From NCBI RefSeq assembly GCF_013624435.2, contig NZ_CP061768.1, forward strand, positions 1,136,001-1,200,000: 64,000 nucleotides of DNA. The letters are read 5' to 3'. Positions 56,337-64,000 of the stretch are shown piece by piece (the stretch's first letter is position 1; every line of letters begins with the position of its first letter). A program made the translations under genes and the position numbers. The notes beneath the pieces are model-generated. The model did not search any database, was not told the DNA's origin, and worked only from the letters and a program-made list of their open reading frames with translations. Source of the DNA: Nocardioides campestrisoli. Lineage in GTDB: Bacteria > Actinomycetota > Actinomycetes > Propionibacteriales > Nocardioidaceae.

Positions 56337-58448
56337 ATGAGCCAGCCCAAGACTCACCGCCCTGTTCCTCCGACGTGGTCCTACCGGCCCGAGCTCGACG
56401 GGATGCGCGCCTTCGGCGCCCTCGTCATCATCTTCTTCCACGCCCAGGTCACGGGCTTCTCCTCCAGCTTCATCGTGCTGGACATGTTCTTCGTGCTCTC
56501 CGGGTTCGTCGTGACCAACGTGGTCCTGGGAGAGGTGGACGCCAAGGGCCGGCTCCGGCTCGGCGCCTACTACGCCCGGCGGGTACGGCGGCTGCTGCCG
56601 GCCGCGGTCGCCACGATCGTGCTCACCTGCGGCCTCTTCCTGGTGCTGGCCTCTCAGCCGGAGCGGTTCGAGCTGGTCCGGCAGGCGCAGTCGGCGCTGG
56701 TCTACCTGGCCAACTGGCAGTTCATCGCCGACGGGGCCGACTACTTCGCCGGCGACATCCGCGAGTCGCCGTTCATGCACTTCTGGTCGCTCTCGGTGGA
56801 GGAGCAGTACTACATCTTCTTCCCGCTGCTGGTGATCGCCTGGTACCGCTGGGGCCGTCGCCGCCCCGAGCTGCTGCTGGGCGTGGTCGTCCTGCTGATC
56901 GCCGCCTCGGTGACGGCCCAGGTGCTGCTCGCCCGGGTCGACCCGATGCGCGCCTACTTCGGCACCGACACCCGGCTCTTCCAGCTCCTCGCCGGCGTGG
57001 CGCTGGCGGTGGCGCTGCGGGAGTACTCCCGTGCCCGTGACGACGCGGGCCGGGTGAGCTGGCCCCGGGCCGGCCGCGTCCTGGCGTGGAGCGGGGCTGC
57101 CGGGTTCCTGGTCTTCGGCACCGAGCTGGTCCCGATGACGGTGAGCAACCGGAACCTGCTGGCCACGGTGCTCTCGCTGGCCCTCATCGCCGGCGCCTAC
57201 ACCGCCCCGAGCACGCCGGTGGCCCGGTTCCTCGCGCTGCCCTCGATGGCCTACCTGGGCACCATCTCGTACGGGATGTACCTGTGGCACTGGCCGATCA
57301 TCGTGGTCCTGGAGCGGATGCTCGAGGCCCCCGGCCTGGTGGTGGCGGTGCTCACGGTGCCGCTCACGATCGGACTGGCCTCGGTCTCCCACCGGTTCCT
57401 GGAGACCCCCATCCGCAGCGGGAAGCGCCTGGACGGCTTCCACTGGCCGGTCGTGGGCGCCGGGGTGGCCGTCAGCGTGGTGGCGGCCGTGGTCGTGGTG
57501 CCCCCGGTGATGGACAGCGAGCGGACGCCGATGGTGGCCGCGGCCGCGCAGTCGGCCGCCGCCTCGGTGGTCTCCGAGCGGGCCCAGGCCGGCGACGAGC
57601 TGGCCCAGCAGCTGCAGCGACCGGTGCCGCGAGGGCTGGACTTCCGGGCCATCGGCAAGGACCGCGGCCCGGCCGTCACCCGCTGCCGGCCCGAGGACCC
57701 CGAGGCCTGCCTGGTCGTCGACGGCGACGGGCCGCACGTCGTGCTCGTCGGTGACAGCCACGCGCGGATGCTCACGCCCGCCTTCACCACCCTGGCCCGC
57801 GAGCGCGGCTTCCGGCTCTCGGCCAACGTGGTGCCGGCCTGCCCGTGGCCGCACGGCCTGGTCAGCACGAAGGCCCGGGGCGCCAACCGGGACCGCTGCC
57901 TGGAGTCGAGGCAGGGCTTCTACAACCGGACCCTGCCGCAGCTGGACGCCGACCTGGTGGTGCTGGTCAACGCTCCGCGAGGCACCGGGGTCGGCGAGTC
58001 GCTGGTCGGCTACGACGGCGAGCCGGTGAAGCTGCCGCAGGCCTTCGGGCGGGCGGTGCAGCGCACCGTCGAGCTCGTGGAGGAGGCCGGAGCGCGCGCG
58101 GTGATGGTGAAGGGGATGATGGGCACCGAGGGCTGGGGCGCCGGCCGCTCGGACCCGCTGGACTGCCTCGCCCGGGCCCGGACCCAGGCCGAGTGCGTGG
58201 TGGTGCCGCCCCAGGACCGGCCGCTCTCCGACGCCTACTACAAGGTCGCAGCCGGGGACCGCGACTCCGCCGCCACGCTCGACCTCAACCCGGTGATCTG
58301 CCCCGACCACCCCACGTGCCGCCCGATCATCGACGGCCAGGTGGTCTGGCGCAACGCCGACCACGTCACCGCGACCTACCTCGAGCAGCACCGCGACGAC
58401 ATCTGGGAGCGGCTCGTGGAGACCGGGTTCCTGGGCGGGCGCAGGTAG
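56337..58448 (+). CDS. OafA/YrhL-type acyltransferase with C-terminal SGNH domain
   Basis: 703 residues. The N-terminal ~370 residues form an acyltransferase-3 membrane domain: RPELDGMRAFGALVIIFFHA with the catalytic His, FFVLSGFVVTNVVLGEVDAK, the RVRRLLPAA motif and FWSLSVEEQYYIFFPLL. A linker is followed by an SGNH-like domain with VVLVGDSHARML near residue 470 and NADHVTATYLEQH near the end. Such fusions O-acetylate surface polysaccharides or peptidoglycan. TAGGGT at 56322-56327 supports the ATG at 56337; a GTG at 56331 is possible. Its stop abuts the convergent ZIP gene. Confidence 0.88.
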   Translation: MSQPKTHRPVPPTWSYRPELDGMRAFGALVIIFFHAQVTGFSSSFIVLDMFFVLSGFVVTNVVLGEVDAKGRLRLGAYYARRVRRLLPAAVATIVLTCGLFLVLASQPERFELVRQAQSALVYLANWQFIADGADYFAGDIRESPFMHFWSLSVEEQYYIFFPLLVIAWYRWGRRRPELLLGVVVLLIAASVTAQVLLARVDPMRAYFGTDTRLFQLLAGVALAVALREYSRARDDAGRVSWPRAGRVLAWSGAAGFLVFGTELVPMTVSNRNLLATVLSLALIAGAYTAPSTPVARFLALPSMAYLGTISYGMYLWHWPIIVVLERMLEAPGLVVAVLTVPLTIGLASVSHRFLETPIRSGKRLDGFHWPVVGAGVAVSVVAAVVVVPPVMDSERTPMVAAAAQSAAASVVSERAQAGDELAQQLQRPVPRGLDFRAIGKDRGPAVTRCRPEDPEACLVVDGDGPHVVLVGDSHARMLTPAFTTLARERGFRLSANVVPACPWPHGLVSTKARGANRDRCLESRQGFYNRTLPQLDADLVVLVNAPRGTGVGESLVGYDGEPVKLPQAFGRAVQRTVELVEEAGARAVMVKGMMGTEGWGAGRSDPLDCLARARTQAECVVVPPQDRPLSDAYYKVAAGDRDSAATLDLNPVICPDHPTCRPIIDGQVVWRNADHVTATYLEQHRDDIWERLVETGFLGGRR

Positions 58449-59225
58449 TCAGAGCGTCGCCAGGTAGAACGAGAGCACGAAGCCGGCGGCCGTGCTGAGC
58501 GCCACGACAGGACCGCCCTGCTCGTAGGCCTCGGGCATCAGCGTGTCCGCCAGCGAGGCGAGCACCGCTCCGGCGGCGAAGGCCAGCGGCAGCGAGAGGG
58601 TGTGGCCCTCGGCGGCGGCGAGCGGTCCAGCACCCACGACGACCGCCGCGGTGAGCAGCAGCGCGCACACGGTCCAGGTGCCGACCACGAACGCCTGCGA
58701 GCGCCCCTGGGCGCGCATGGAAGCGCTACCCACCAGCGCCTCGGGGAAGTTCGAGACGAAGATCGCCGCCAGCAGCGCCAGCCCGCCCGTGCCCTCACCC
58801 AGGGAGACACCGAGCGCCACGTTCTCCGGGACGCCGTCGAGGGTGACCGCCGCCAGCAGGGCGAGGCCGGCGGCACCGCCCCGGGAGGCTTGGGACGCGG
58901 CCGCGTCGGACGCGGGAGCGTCCGCGTCGAGCTTGCTGCTGCCGTGGTCCTCCGGTGCCCCGGCCTCCGCGCGGCGGTCCAGCCACTGGCTGACGAAGGT
59001 GAAGACGACCGCGCCCGCGAGCAGGCCCAGGGCGGCACGCCACAGGCCGCCCTGCTCGTAGGAGTCCTCGAAGAGCTCGAACGCGAGCGCGGTGATCAGG
59101 GCGCCGGCGGCGAATGCCAGCATGGCGGCCAGCAGCCGCTTGGGCAGCTGCACCCACCCTCCGATGAGGGCCCCCAGCACGAGGGCGGCGGACGCGATGG
59201 CGCCGAACAACAAGGACTCGAGCAC
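58449..59225 (-). CDS. ZIP-like metal transporter lacking canonical histidines
   Basis: 258 residues from GTG 59225 (a GTG at 59279 is possible). Eight helices with the ZIP arrangement: TM4 VTLDGVPENVALGVSLGEG and TM5 IFVSNFPEALVGSASM align with the ZIP motifs HNxPEG and HEIPE. The metal-binding His of both motifs is replaced (Asp-Gly and Ser-Asn), leaving the Pro-Glu. The cytoplasmic loop after TM3 is acidic rather than His-rich. It may move another ion or act as a non-transporting homologue. Confidence 0.75.
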   Translation of the reverse strand: MLESLLFGAIASAALVLGALIGGWVQLPKRLLAAMLAFAAGALITALAFELFEDSYEQGGLWRAALGLLAGAVVFTFVSQWLDRRAEAGAPEDHGSSKLDADAPASDAAASQASRGGAAGLALLAAVTLDGVPENVALGVSLGEGTGGLALLAAIFVSNFPEALVGSASMRAQGRSQAFVVGTWTVCALLLTAAVVVGAGPLAAAEGHTLSLPLAFAAGAVLASLADTLMPEAYEQGGPVVALSTAAGFVLSFYLATL

Positions 59226-59293
59226 GAGCCGGGAGTACCCCGCGGTCCACAACCCATGTGCCTTGGTCCGTCCAGGCACCGGAGGCCGGGCCT

Positions 59294-59344
59294 GGCAGGT
59301 CGGGCAGGTCGGGCAGGTCAGGCAGGTCAGGCAGGTCGGGCAGG
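59294..59344. repeat. 9-bp tandem repeat
   Basis: About five and a half copies of GGGCAGGTC/AGGCAGGTC, running into the last codons of the acetyltransferase gene. Its 9-bp period keeps the frame, so copy-number change would alter only the Pro/Ala tail of the protein. Confidence 0.7.
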
Positions 59345-60361
59345 CGTGGTCAGGTAGGTCATCTCGTGGTGCGCGGTGAACCCGAGCGACTCGTAGAGGG
59401 AGCGCGCCGCGGCGTTGGCCACCTCCACGTGCAGCCAGGCCGTCGTGGCTCCCTGCTCAGCACCCCACTCCAGCAGCCGGGCGACCACGTGCCGGGCCAG
59501 CCCGGTGCGCCGGCGGTCCGGGTCGACGTACAGGTCGTGCAGGCCGAGCCATCCGTCGGTCAGCGCGGCACGGCCCCGGGCGGCGCCGCCGGCCAGGGAG
59601 ACCGAGACCCGCGCCCCCTCGGGGGCCTCGACCACCGTCTCGCCGGTCTCACCCGGTCCGCCGGTCTCGCCGGCAGGAGCGGAGGCGCGGGCCGCCCGCA
59701 ACGCCCGGGAGGTCCCGGCGAGCAGGAAGAGGGCCGGCCCCGACCCGTCCGGCACGGCGCCCCAGCCGCGCTCGCGGAGCGCGGCCTCGACCGACGACCC
59801 GGCCTCCACGTGAGCCAGGACCCGGCGGTCGCGGGCGGTGTAGAACGCCTCGACCTCGGCCAGCGCGTCGTCCAGGTCGAGACCCGGGTCGCCGACGGTC
59901 AGGCAGGAGTTGGCCCGCTGCGGCGCTCGGCCGACGGGGGAGGGCTGCGTGCGCAGCACCCACTCACCCAGCGGTTCGAGGTGCACGTCCGCCCACAGCG
60001 ACGCGGTGCGCAGCTCCGCCTCGCGGACCCCGACCCGGTGCCGCACCGAGGGCCGCGGCGGCACCGGCTTGCCCGAGACGATGGTGGCCACCTCGATCGC
60101 CACGACGGAGCCGTCGGCGCGCTCGATCTCGCAGACCCCGTCGGCCCAGGACCGGCAGGTGCCCAGCACGTCGGTCATCGCCGGACCGCCGGTGGGTCCG
60201 GTCTGACCGGGCAGCAGTCGCCGCACCACCACGCGCTGGCCGATCACGTGCGGGCCGAGCATGTGCGCGCCGGGCCGCGCCTCGGCGTCGGAGTCCGGCT
60301 CGGGGGGACCGATCTCGGAGGGGACATCGCCCAAAGGATGGGGCTCGCGGGACGAGGACAC
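59327..60361 (-). CDS. GNAT-family acetyltransferase with N-terminal extension
   Basis: 344 residues, GTG at 60361, 6 nt after a TAGTAT -10 box. The C-terminal GNAT domain is LHDLYVDPDRRRTGLARHVV (motif A) and LHVEVANAAARSLYESLGFT (motif B). The first ~110 residues form a separate beta-rich domain (GQRVVVRRLLPGQTGPTGG, then SWADGVCEIERADGSVVAIE) that is common in the actinobacterial GNAT protein next to ferredoxin fdxA. A Gly/Pro/Glu-rich linker is present in the middle. Substrate unknown. It shares a divergent promoter with fdxA. Confidence 0.85.
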   Translation of the reverse strand: MSSSREPHPLGDVPSEIGPPEPDSDAEARPGAHMLGPHVIGQRVVVRRLLPGQTGPTGGPAMTDVLGTCRSWADGVCEIERADGSVVAIEVATIVSGKPVPPRPSVRHRVGVREAELRTASLWADVHLEPLGEWVLRTQPSPVGRAPQRANSCLTVGDPGLDLDDALAEVEAFYTARDRRVLAHVEAGSSVEAALRERGWGAVPDGSGPALFLLAGTSRALRAARASAPAGETGGPGETGETVVEAPEGARVSVSLAGGAARGRAALTDGWLGLHDLYVDPDRRRTGLARHVVARLLEWGAEQGATTAWLHVEVANAAARSLYESLGFTAHHEMTYLTTPARPA

Positions 60362-60367
60362 CCAGGG

Positions 60368-60377
60368 ATACTAGGCT
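60368..60377. promoter_or_regulatory. Overlapping divergent -10 boxes (GNAT and fdxA)
   Basis: ATACTAGGCT holds TAGTAT on the minus strand (60368-60373), 6 nt before the GNAT start, and TAGGCT on the plus strand (60372-60377). They share the TA at 60372-60373. The plus promoter drives fdxA with a ~35-nt leader and an AGGAGG site (60406-60411). Confidence 0.65.
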
Positions 60378-60416
60378 GGTGCCTCGAACATCCGCTCCCA
60401 TGCCCAGGAGGTCCCG

Positions 60417-60743
60417 GTGACCTACGTCATCGCCCAGCCGTGTGTCGACGTCAAGGACCGCGCGTGCGTCGACGAGTGTCCCGTCGACTGCATCTACGAG
60501 GGCAAGCGGATGCTCTACATCCACCCCGACGAGTGCGTCGACTGCGGCGCCTGCGAGCCGGTCTGCCCGGTCGAGGCGATCTTCTACGAGGACGACACCC
60601 CGGAGGAGTGGAAGGAGTACTACGACGCGAACGTGCACTTCTTCGACGACCTGGGCTCTCCGGGCGGCGCCGCGAAGATGGGCGTCATCGAGAAGGACCA
60701 CCCGATGATCGCCGCCCTCGAGCCGCAGAACCAGGACCACTGA
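60417..60743 (+). CDS. fdxA: 7Fe-type ferredoxin (FdxA/FdxC)
   Basis: 108 residues, GTG at 60417, 5 nt after AGGAGG. Cysteines 9, 17, 21 and 25 and then 40, 43, 46 and 50 form the two cluster-binding sets ([3Fe-4S] and [4Fe-4S]) of the long-chain actinobacterial ferredoxins, with the [16 protein letters not shown] motif intact and a C-terminal extension of about 50 residues. It donates electrons to redox enzymes. dapC starts 5 nt after its stop, an order I recall from mycobacteria (fdxC-Rv1178). Confidence 0.94.
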   Translation: MTYVIAQPCVDVKDRACVDECPVDCIYEGKRMLYIHPDECVDCGACEPVCPVEAIFYEDDTPEEWKEYYDANVHFFDDLGSPGGAAKMGVIEKDHPMIAALEPQNQDH

Positions 60744-60748
60744 CCCCG

Positions 60749-61978
60749 GTGCCCGAGGAGAGGCCGCTTCCTCGAGGCCAGGTGGTCGAGGAGGCGCCCC
60801 AGGCTGGTGCTCCGTCGGTCGAGGAGGCGCGCCAGCCTGGAGCTCCGTCGGTCGAGGAGGCGCGCCAGCGCCGTCTCGAGACCAAGGTCTCCCAGCGCCT
60901 CCCCGACTTCCCCTGGGACCGGCTCACCTCGTACGCCGCGACAGCGCGCGCGCACGCGGGCGGCCTGGTGGACCTGTCCATCGGGACGCCGGTCGACCCG
61001 ACGCCGGAGGTAGCGCAGCATGCGCTCGCCGACGCCGCGGACGCGCCGGGCTATCCGGTCACCATCGGCCGCGTCGAGACCCGGCAGGCCGTCGTGGACT
61101 GGCTCGCCCGCTCCTTCGGCGTGACCGGCGTCGGACTGGACGGGGTGCTGCCCGCGGTCGGCTCCAAGGAGCTGATCGGCGCGCTGCCCCTGCAGCTCGG
61201 GCTGGGCCCCGGCGACCTGATCGTCCAGCCCGCACTGGCCTACCCGACGTACGAGGTGGGTGCCGCGCTGGTGGGCGCCGAGATCGTGGCTACCGACAGC
61301 CTCACCGCGCTGGGGCCGCGGACCCCGCGCCTGCTCTGGCTCAACAGCCCGTCCAACCCCACCGGCAGGGTGCTGCCGGTCGAGCACCTGCGCAAGGTGG
61401 TCGAGTGGTGCCGTGAGCGCGGCACCCTGCTGGTCTCCGACGAGTGCTACCTGGAGTGCGGCTGGGACCCGGAGAACCCTCCGGTCAGCGTGCTGCACCC
61501 GGACGTCTGCGGCGGCAGCACCGAGGGCATCCTCACCGTGCACTCGCTCTCGAAGCGGTCCAACCTGGCGGGCTACCGCTGCGCGTTCGTCGCCGGCGAC
61601 CCCGCGGTGGTCGCCGAGCTGCTGGCGGTGCGCAAGAACCTCGGGCTGATGATGCCCGAGCCCCAGCAGCGGGTGATGGCGTCCGTGCTCGCCGACGACG
61701 CCCACGTGGCCGAGCAGCACGCCCGGTACGCCGTGCGCCGCGCCGCGCTGCGCGGGGCGCTGGAGAGCGCCGGGTTCCGGATCGACCACAGCGAGGCCAG
61801 CCTCTACCTGTGGGCGACCCGCGGCGAGGACTGCTGGGAGACCGTCTCCTGGCTCGCCGAGCGCGGGATCCTGGTCGCCCCCGGCTCGTTCTACGGCGCG
61901 GCCGGTGCCCAGCACGTGCGGGTCGCCTTCACCGCGACCGACGAGCGGGTCGCGGCGGCGGTCGAGCGCCTCACCTGA
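60749..61978 (+). CDS. dapC: Succinyldiaminopimelate transaminase DapC
   Basis: 409 residues from GTG 60749 (a GTG at 60782 is possible). It is a PLP aminotransferase of fold type I in the lysine/diaminopimelate pathway. Family residues: DLSIGTPVDPTPE, PALAYPTYEVGA, LNSPSNPTGR, SDECYLECGW with the PLP-binding Asp/Tyr, and the Schiff-base Lys in LTVHSLSKRSNLAGYR, then the C-terminal Arg in HVRVAFTATDE. The first ~45 residues are not family core: they are three 11-residue units made by a 33-bp tandem repeat. fdxA lies just before it, and dapD nearby on the other strand acts in the same pathway. Confidence 0.9.
   Translation: MPEERPLPRGQVVEEAPQAGAPSVEEARQPGAPSVEEARQRRLETKVSQRLPDFPWDRLTSYAATARAHAGGLVDLSIGTPVDPTPEVAQHALADAADAPGYPVTIGRVETRQAVVDWLARSFGVTGVGLDGVLPAVGSKELIGALPLQLGLGPGDLIVQPALAYPTYEVGAALVGAEIVATDSLTALGPRTPRLLWLNSPSNPTGRVLPVEHLRKVVEWCRERGTLLVSDECYLECGWDPENPPVSVLHPDVCGGSTEGILTVHSLSKRSNLAGYRCAFVAGDPAVVAELLAVRKNLGLMMPEPQQRVMASVLADDAHVAEQHARYAVRRAALRGALESAGFRIDHSEASLYLWATRGEDCWETVSWLAERGILVAPGSFYGAAGAQHVRVAFTATDERVAAAVERLT
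60784..60883 (+). repeat. Three 33-bp tandem repeats (REP-like) inside the dapC 5' end
   Basis: GGTCGAGGAGGCGC occurs at 60784-60797, 60817-60830 and 60850-60863, exactly 33 bp apart. The last unit ends in CTCGAGACC (60875-60883), an imperfect inverse of its GGTCGAG start. This pattern resembles the palindromic intergenic repeat that I associate with high-GC actinobacteria. Here it is translated as VEEAPQAGAPS, VEEARQPGAPS, VEEARQRRLET. Confidence 0.8.
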
Positions 61979-62014
61979 GCGCCTCGCTGGCCGGAGTGCC
62001 CGGCGGGGGAGAGG

Positions 62015-62986
62015 TCACTCGAACACGTCGACGTGCACGTGGTCGCGGTGCTCGAGGATCTCCCGGTCGCCGCTGGAGGAGCGCGGCACCCGGTAGTCGC
62101 GCCAGCCGTCGTCGGCGCGCCTGGCCTGCCAGATCCGGTCGTCGAAGATGACGGTCTGGACGTCGAGCCGCGAGGCGTGCGCGACCAGGTAGTGCGCGAC
62201 CGCCCACCCGCGGCGACGGTTCTCCTGGTTCACCGGCCGGAAGAAGACGTCGACCGCCCGACCCGCGTAGTGGGCGGAGCCGGCCATGTGGCCATCGCCG
62301 ACCCCACCGGGGGCGAAGCCGCCCAGTGACTGGGGGCCGAAGGCGAGCTCCAGCTCCCGGCGTACCCGGTCGGCCCGCTCGGTCAGCCCGGTCTCGGTCA
62401 GCGCCGCCGGGGCGGTGTCCGGGACGTCCTGCCCCGTGCAGGTGAAGGCCTCGGGGGAGTTGCCGGTCAGCGCCGAGGCCAGCACCCGGGCGTCGGCCTC
62501 GTGGTCGGCGTACGCATCGGGGTAGGCCGAGCGCTGCACCTCCTGGGCGGCGACGGTGATCTCCAGCGTCCGGTAGTCACCGACCTTCTCCAGGGCGTCG
62601 TAGAACGCGTTGGCGGCGAAGTAGGGGTCGAGCACCTGCTCGGGGGTGCCCCAGCCCTGGGAGGGCCGCTGCTGGAAGAGCCCGAGCGAGTCCCGGTCGC
62701 CGTGCTCGATGTTGAGGATCTTCGACTCCTGGTACGCCGTGGCCAGGGCGATCGAGACGGCTCGCGCGGGCAGCCCGCGACGCTCGGCGACCGCGGCGAT
62801 CAGCGCCGCGTTCTCCGCCTGCTCCGGCGAGAGGCGCACCGTGTGCCCGTCCACCTCGGCGACGCACTCGTCCTTGGCCAGCAGCGGCCCGACCCCGCGG
62901 TCGAAGACGATGCCGATGGCCAGGAAGAGCGCGACGGCGACGAATGCGGCGACCGCCCAGCGCACGACCCGGAGGCCTGAACCCAT
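62015..62986 (-). CDS. Membrane-anchored peptidoglycan-enzyme-like protein
   Basis: 323 residues. One N-terminal transmembrane helix (WAVAAFVAVALFLAIGIVF) is followed by a lysozyme/transglycosylase-like helical region (AVSIALATAYQESKILNIEH and SLGLFQQRPSQGWG, with the catalytic-type Glu). A C-terminal M15-peptidase-like zinc site follows: HMAGSAHYAGRAVDVFF, ending HRDHVHVDVFE with three His and one Asp. This two-domain layout fits a cell-wall hydrolase. It lies between dapC and dapD but has no obvious role in their pathway. It is 14 bp after dapD on the same strand. Confidence 0.75.
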   Translation of the reverse strand: MGSGLRVVRWAVAAFVAVALFLAIGIVFDRGVGPLLAKDECVAEVDGHTVRLSPEQAENAALIAAVAERRGLPARAVSIALATAYQESKILNIEHGDRDSLGLFQQRPSQGWGTPEQVLDPYFAANAFYDALEKVGDYRTLEITVAAQEVQRSAYPDAYADHEADARVLASALTGNSPEAFTCTGQDVPDTAPAALTETGLTERADRVRRELELAFGPQSLGGFAPGGVGDGHMAGSAHYAGRAVDVFFRPVNQENRRRGWAVAHYLVAHASRLDVQTVIFDDRIWQARRADDGWRDYRVPRSSSGDREILEHRDHVHVDVFE

Positions 62987-62999
62987 GCGGAGCCGTCCC

Positions 63000-63956
63000 T
63001 CAGTCGTTGGCGTGCAGGGCCTCGTTGAGCGCGATGCCCTGGCCCTTCCACGGCGCGGCCTCGACGGCGCCGGTGACCGAGTTGCGGCGGAAGAGCACGT
63101 TGCTGGCCCCCGAGAGCTCGGAGGCCTTGACCAGCCGCGAGGTGTCGCCCTCGAGCACGGTCACCTTGGTCCCGGCGGTGACGTAGCAGCCGGCCTCGAC
63201 CACGCAGTCGTCGCCGAGCGAGATGCCGATCCCCGCGTTGGCGCCGACCAGGCAGCGCTCCCCGACCGAGATGACCTCCTTGCCGCCGCCCGAGAGGGTG
63301 CCCATGATCGAGGCGCCCCCGCCGATGTCGGAGCCGTCGCCGACCACGACCCCGCCCGAGATCCGGCCCTCGACCATGGAGGCGCCCAGGGTGCCGGCGT
63401 TGAAGTTGACGAAGCCCTCGTGCATCACGGTGGTCCCGCTGGCCAGGTGGGCGCCGAGCCGGACCCGGTCCGCCTCGGCGATCCGCACGCCGCTGGGCAC
63501 GACGTAGTCGACCATCCGCGGGAACTTGTCGACCCCGAACACGGTGACGTGCTGCCCGGCGGCCCGCAGCCGGGCCCGGACGGTCTCGAAGCCCTCCACG
63601 GCGCACGGGCCGGCGGAGGTCCAGACCACGTTGGTGAGCAGGCCGAAGACACCGTCCATGGAGATGCTCCGCGGCGTCACGAGGCGGGCCGAGAGCAGGT
63701 GCAGGCGCAGCCAGACGTCCTGGGTGGTGGCCGGGGCGGCCGACAGGTCGGCGATCTCCACCAGCTCGACCGTGCGGGAGACCCCGCGCAGCTCGTCGTG
63801 GCCCTCGAGGACCGCCAGCTCGGCCGGTGCCCCGCTGCCGTCGCGGGCGCCGAGCGCGGGTCGGGGGAACCACACGTCGAGCACGGTGTCGGAGGAGTCC
63901 CGGGAGACGAGGCCGTAGCCCCAGGCGGTGCGGTCGGAGGTGTCAGTCGAGGTCAC
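63000..63956 (-). CDS. dapD: Tetrahydrodipicolinate N-succinyltransferase DapD
   Basis: 318 residues; the actinobacterial long form. It succinylates tetrahydrodipicolinate in diaminopimelate/lysine synthesis. The C-terminal two thirds are a left-handed beta-helix of hexapeptide repeats, with [18 protein letters not shown], then [20 protein letters not shown] and [15 protein letters not shown]. The N-terminal domain has [20 protein letters not shown]. The GTG at 63956 lies 6 nt after TAGGCT (complement of 63963-63968). It is divergent from the next gene. DapC and DapD work in consecutive steps. Confidence 0.92.
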   Translation of the reverse strand: MTSTDTSDRTAWGYGLVSRDSSDTVLDVWFPRPALGARDGSGAPAELAVLEGHDELRGVSRTVELVEIADLSAAPATTQDVWLRLHLLSARLVTPRSISMDGVFGLLTNVVWTSAGPCAVEGFETVRARLRAAGQHVTVFGVDKFPRMVDYVVPSGVRIAEADRVRLGAHLASGTTVMHEGFVNFNAGTLGASMVEGRISGGVVVGDGSDIGGGASIMGTLSGGGKEVISVGERCLVGANAGIGISLGDDCVVEAGCYVTAGTKVTVLEGDTSRLVKASELSGASNVLFRRNSVTGAVEAAPWKGQGIALNEALHAND

Positions 63957-63981
63957 CCGCCAAGCCTACGGGTGCGCTCGA

Positions 63982-64000
63982 TACCCTCGGGGTCGTGTCC
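63982..64000 (+). promoter_or_regulatory. -10 box (TACCCT) and first codons of a gene cut by the window edge
   Basis: TACCCT at 63982-63987 is 7 nt before GTG TCC at 63995-64000. Only two codons are visible, so the product cannot be read. In related genomes dapE often faces dapD, which makes dapE a guess from context only. Confidence 0.4.

Noticed and set aside
53994..58391. A 1465-codon minus-strand open frame opposite mshB, VanW and the acyltransferase
   Set aside because: It is the antisense shadow of high-GC genes: composition is Arg/Gly/His/Val-rich with no domain, while the plus-strand frames carry complete family motifs.
59294..59344. Tandem 9-bp repeats as a CRISPR-like array
   Set aside because: Units are only 9 bp with no spacers; it is a simple tandem repeat at a gene end.

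Overview
The window is a roughly 72% GC chromosomal segment of a high-GC actinobacterium. It most likely belongs to the Nocardioidaceae or a close relative. The support is the codon bias, mycothiol (mshB) and F420-type genes, an LpqY-SugABC-like trehalose importer, and gene orders that match mycobacteria from memory: glpX/DUF4245/xseB-xseA/ispH/DUF6542/ychF, and mshB/DUF6113/fdxA/dapC/dapD. Almost all of it is ordinary core or soft-core chromosome. No tRNA, rRNA, CRISPR array or insertion sequence was seen.

Layout. 1-4.7 kb: a secreted subtilase cut by the left edge, an orphan winged-helix regulator, a flavoprotein and a membrane protein. 4.8-8.9 kb: a TPP riboswitch and a six-gene thiamine operon (thiE-thiO-thiS-thiG-tenI-like-thiD). 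9.7-14.2 kb: a trehalose-type ABC importer on the minus strand with a CRP-like palindrome upstream. 14.3-27.3 kb: housekeeping genes (hydrolases, glpX, xseAB, ispH, a Sua5/YciO protein, rmuC, exonuclease III, two PH-domain membrane proteins, ychF).

27.28-34.88 kb is the one clear accessory region. It is a 7.6 kb integrative element inserted at the 3' end of ychF. A 15-bp att core is duplicated at both ends (22 bp with one mismatch), and two further direct-repeat families occur at both ends. It carries a tyrosine integrase, a small excisionase-like HTH protein, an AAA ATPase/subtilase pair that matches the ietAS anti-phage system, a zinc-ribbon protein and an unknown protein. Its central part is visibly lower in GC, and the ATPase gene contains two TTA codons.

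35-64 kb: chromosome resumes with an SQR-like flavoprotein, a CynX-like MFS transporter, a Tat-exported latex-clearing-like oxygenase behind a perfect TGTGA-N6-TCACA site, a BCCT transporter, prfC, an SNF2 helicase, FUSC, thioesterase, mshB, a VanW protein, an OafA-like acyltransferase, a ZIP-like transporter, fdxA, dapC, a peptidoglycan-enzyme-like protein and dapD. The last six bases begin another gene.

A feature running through the whole window is the placement of TAGNNT/TANNNT -10 boxes 6-8 nt before start codons, the signature of leaderless transcription. In two divergent gene pairs the opposing -10 boxes overlap and share one TA step.
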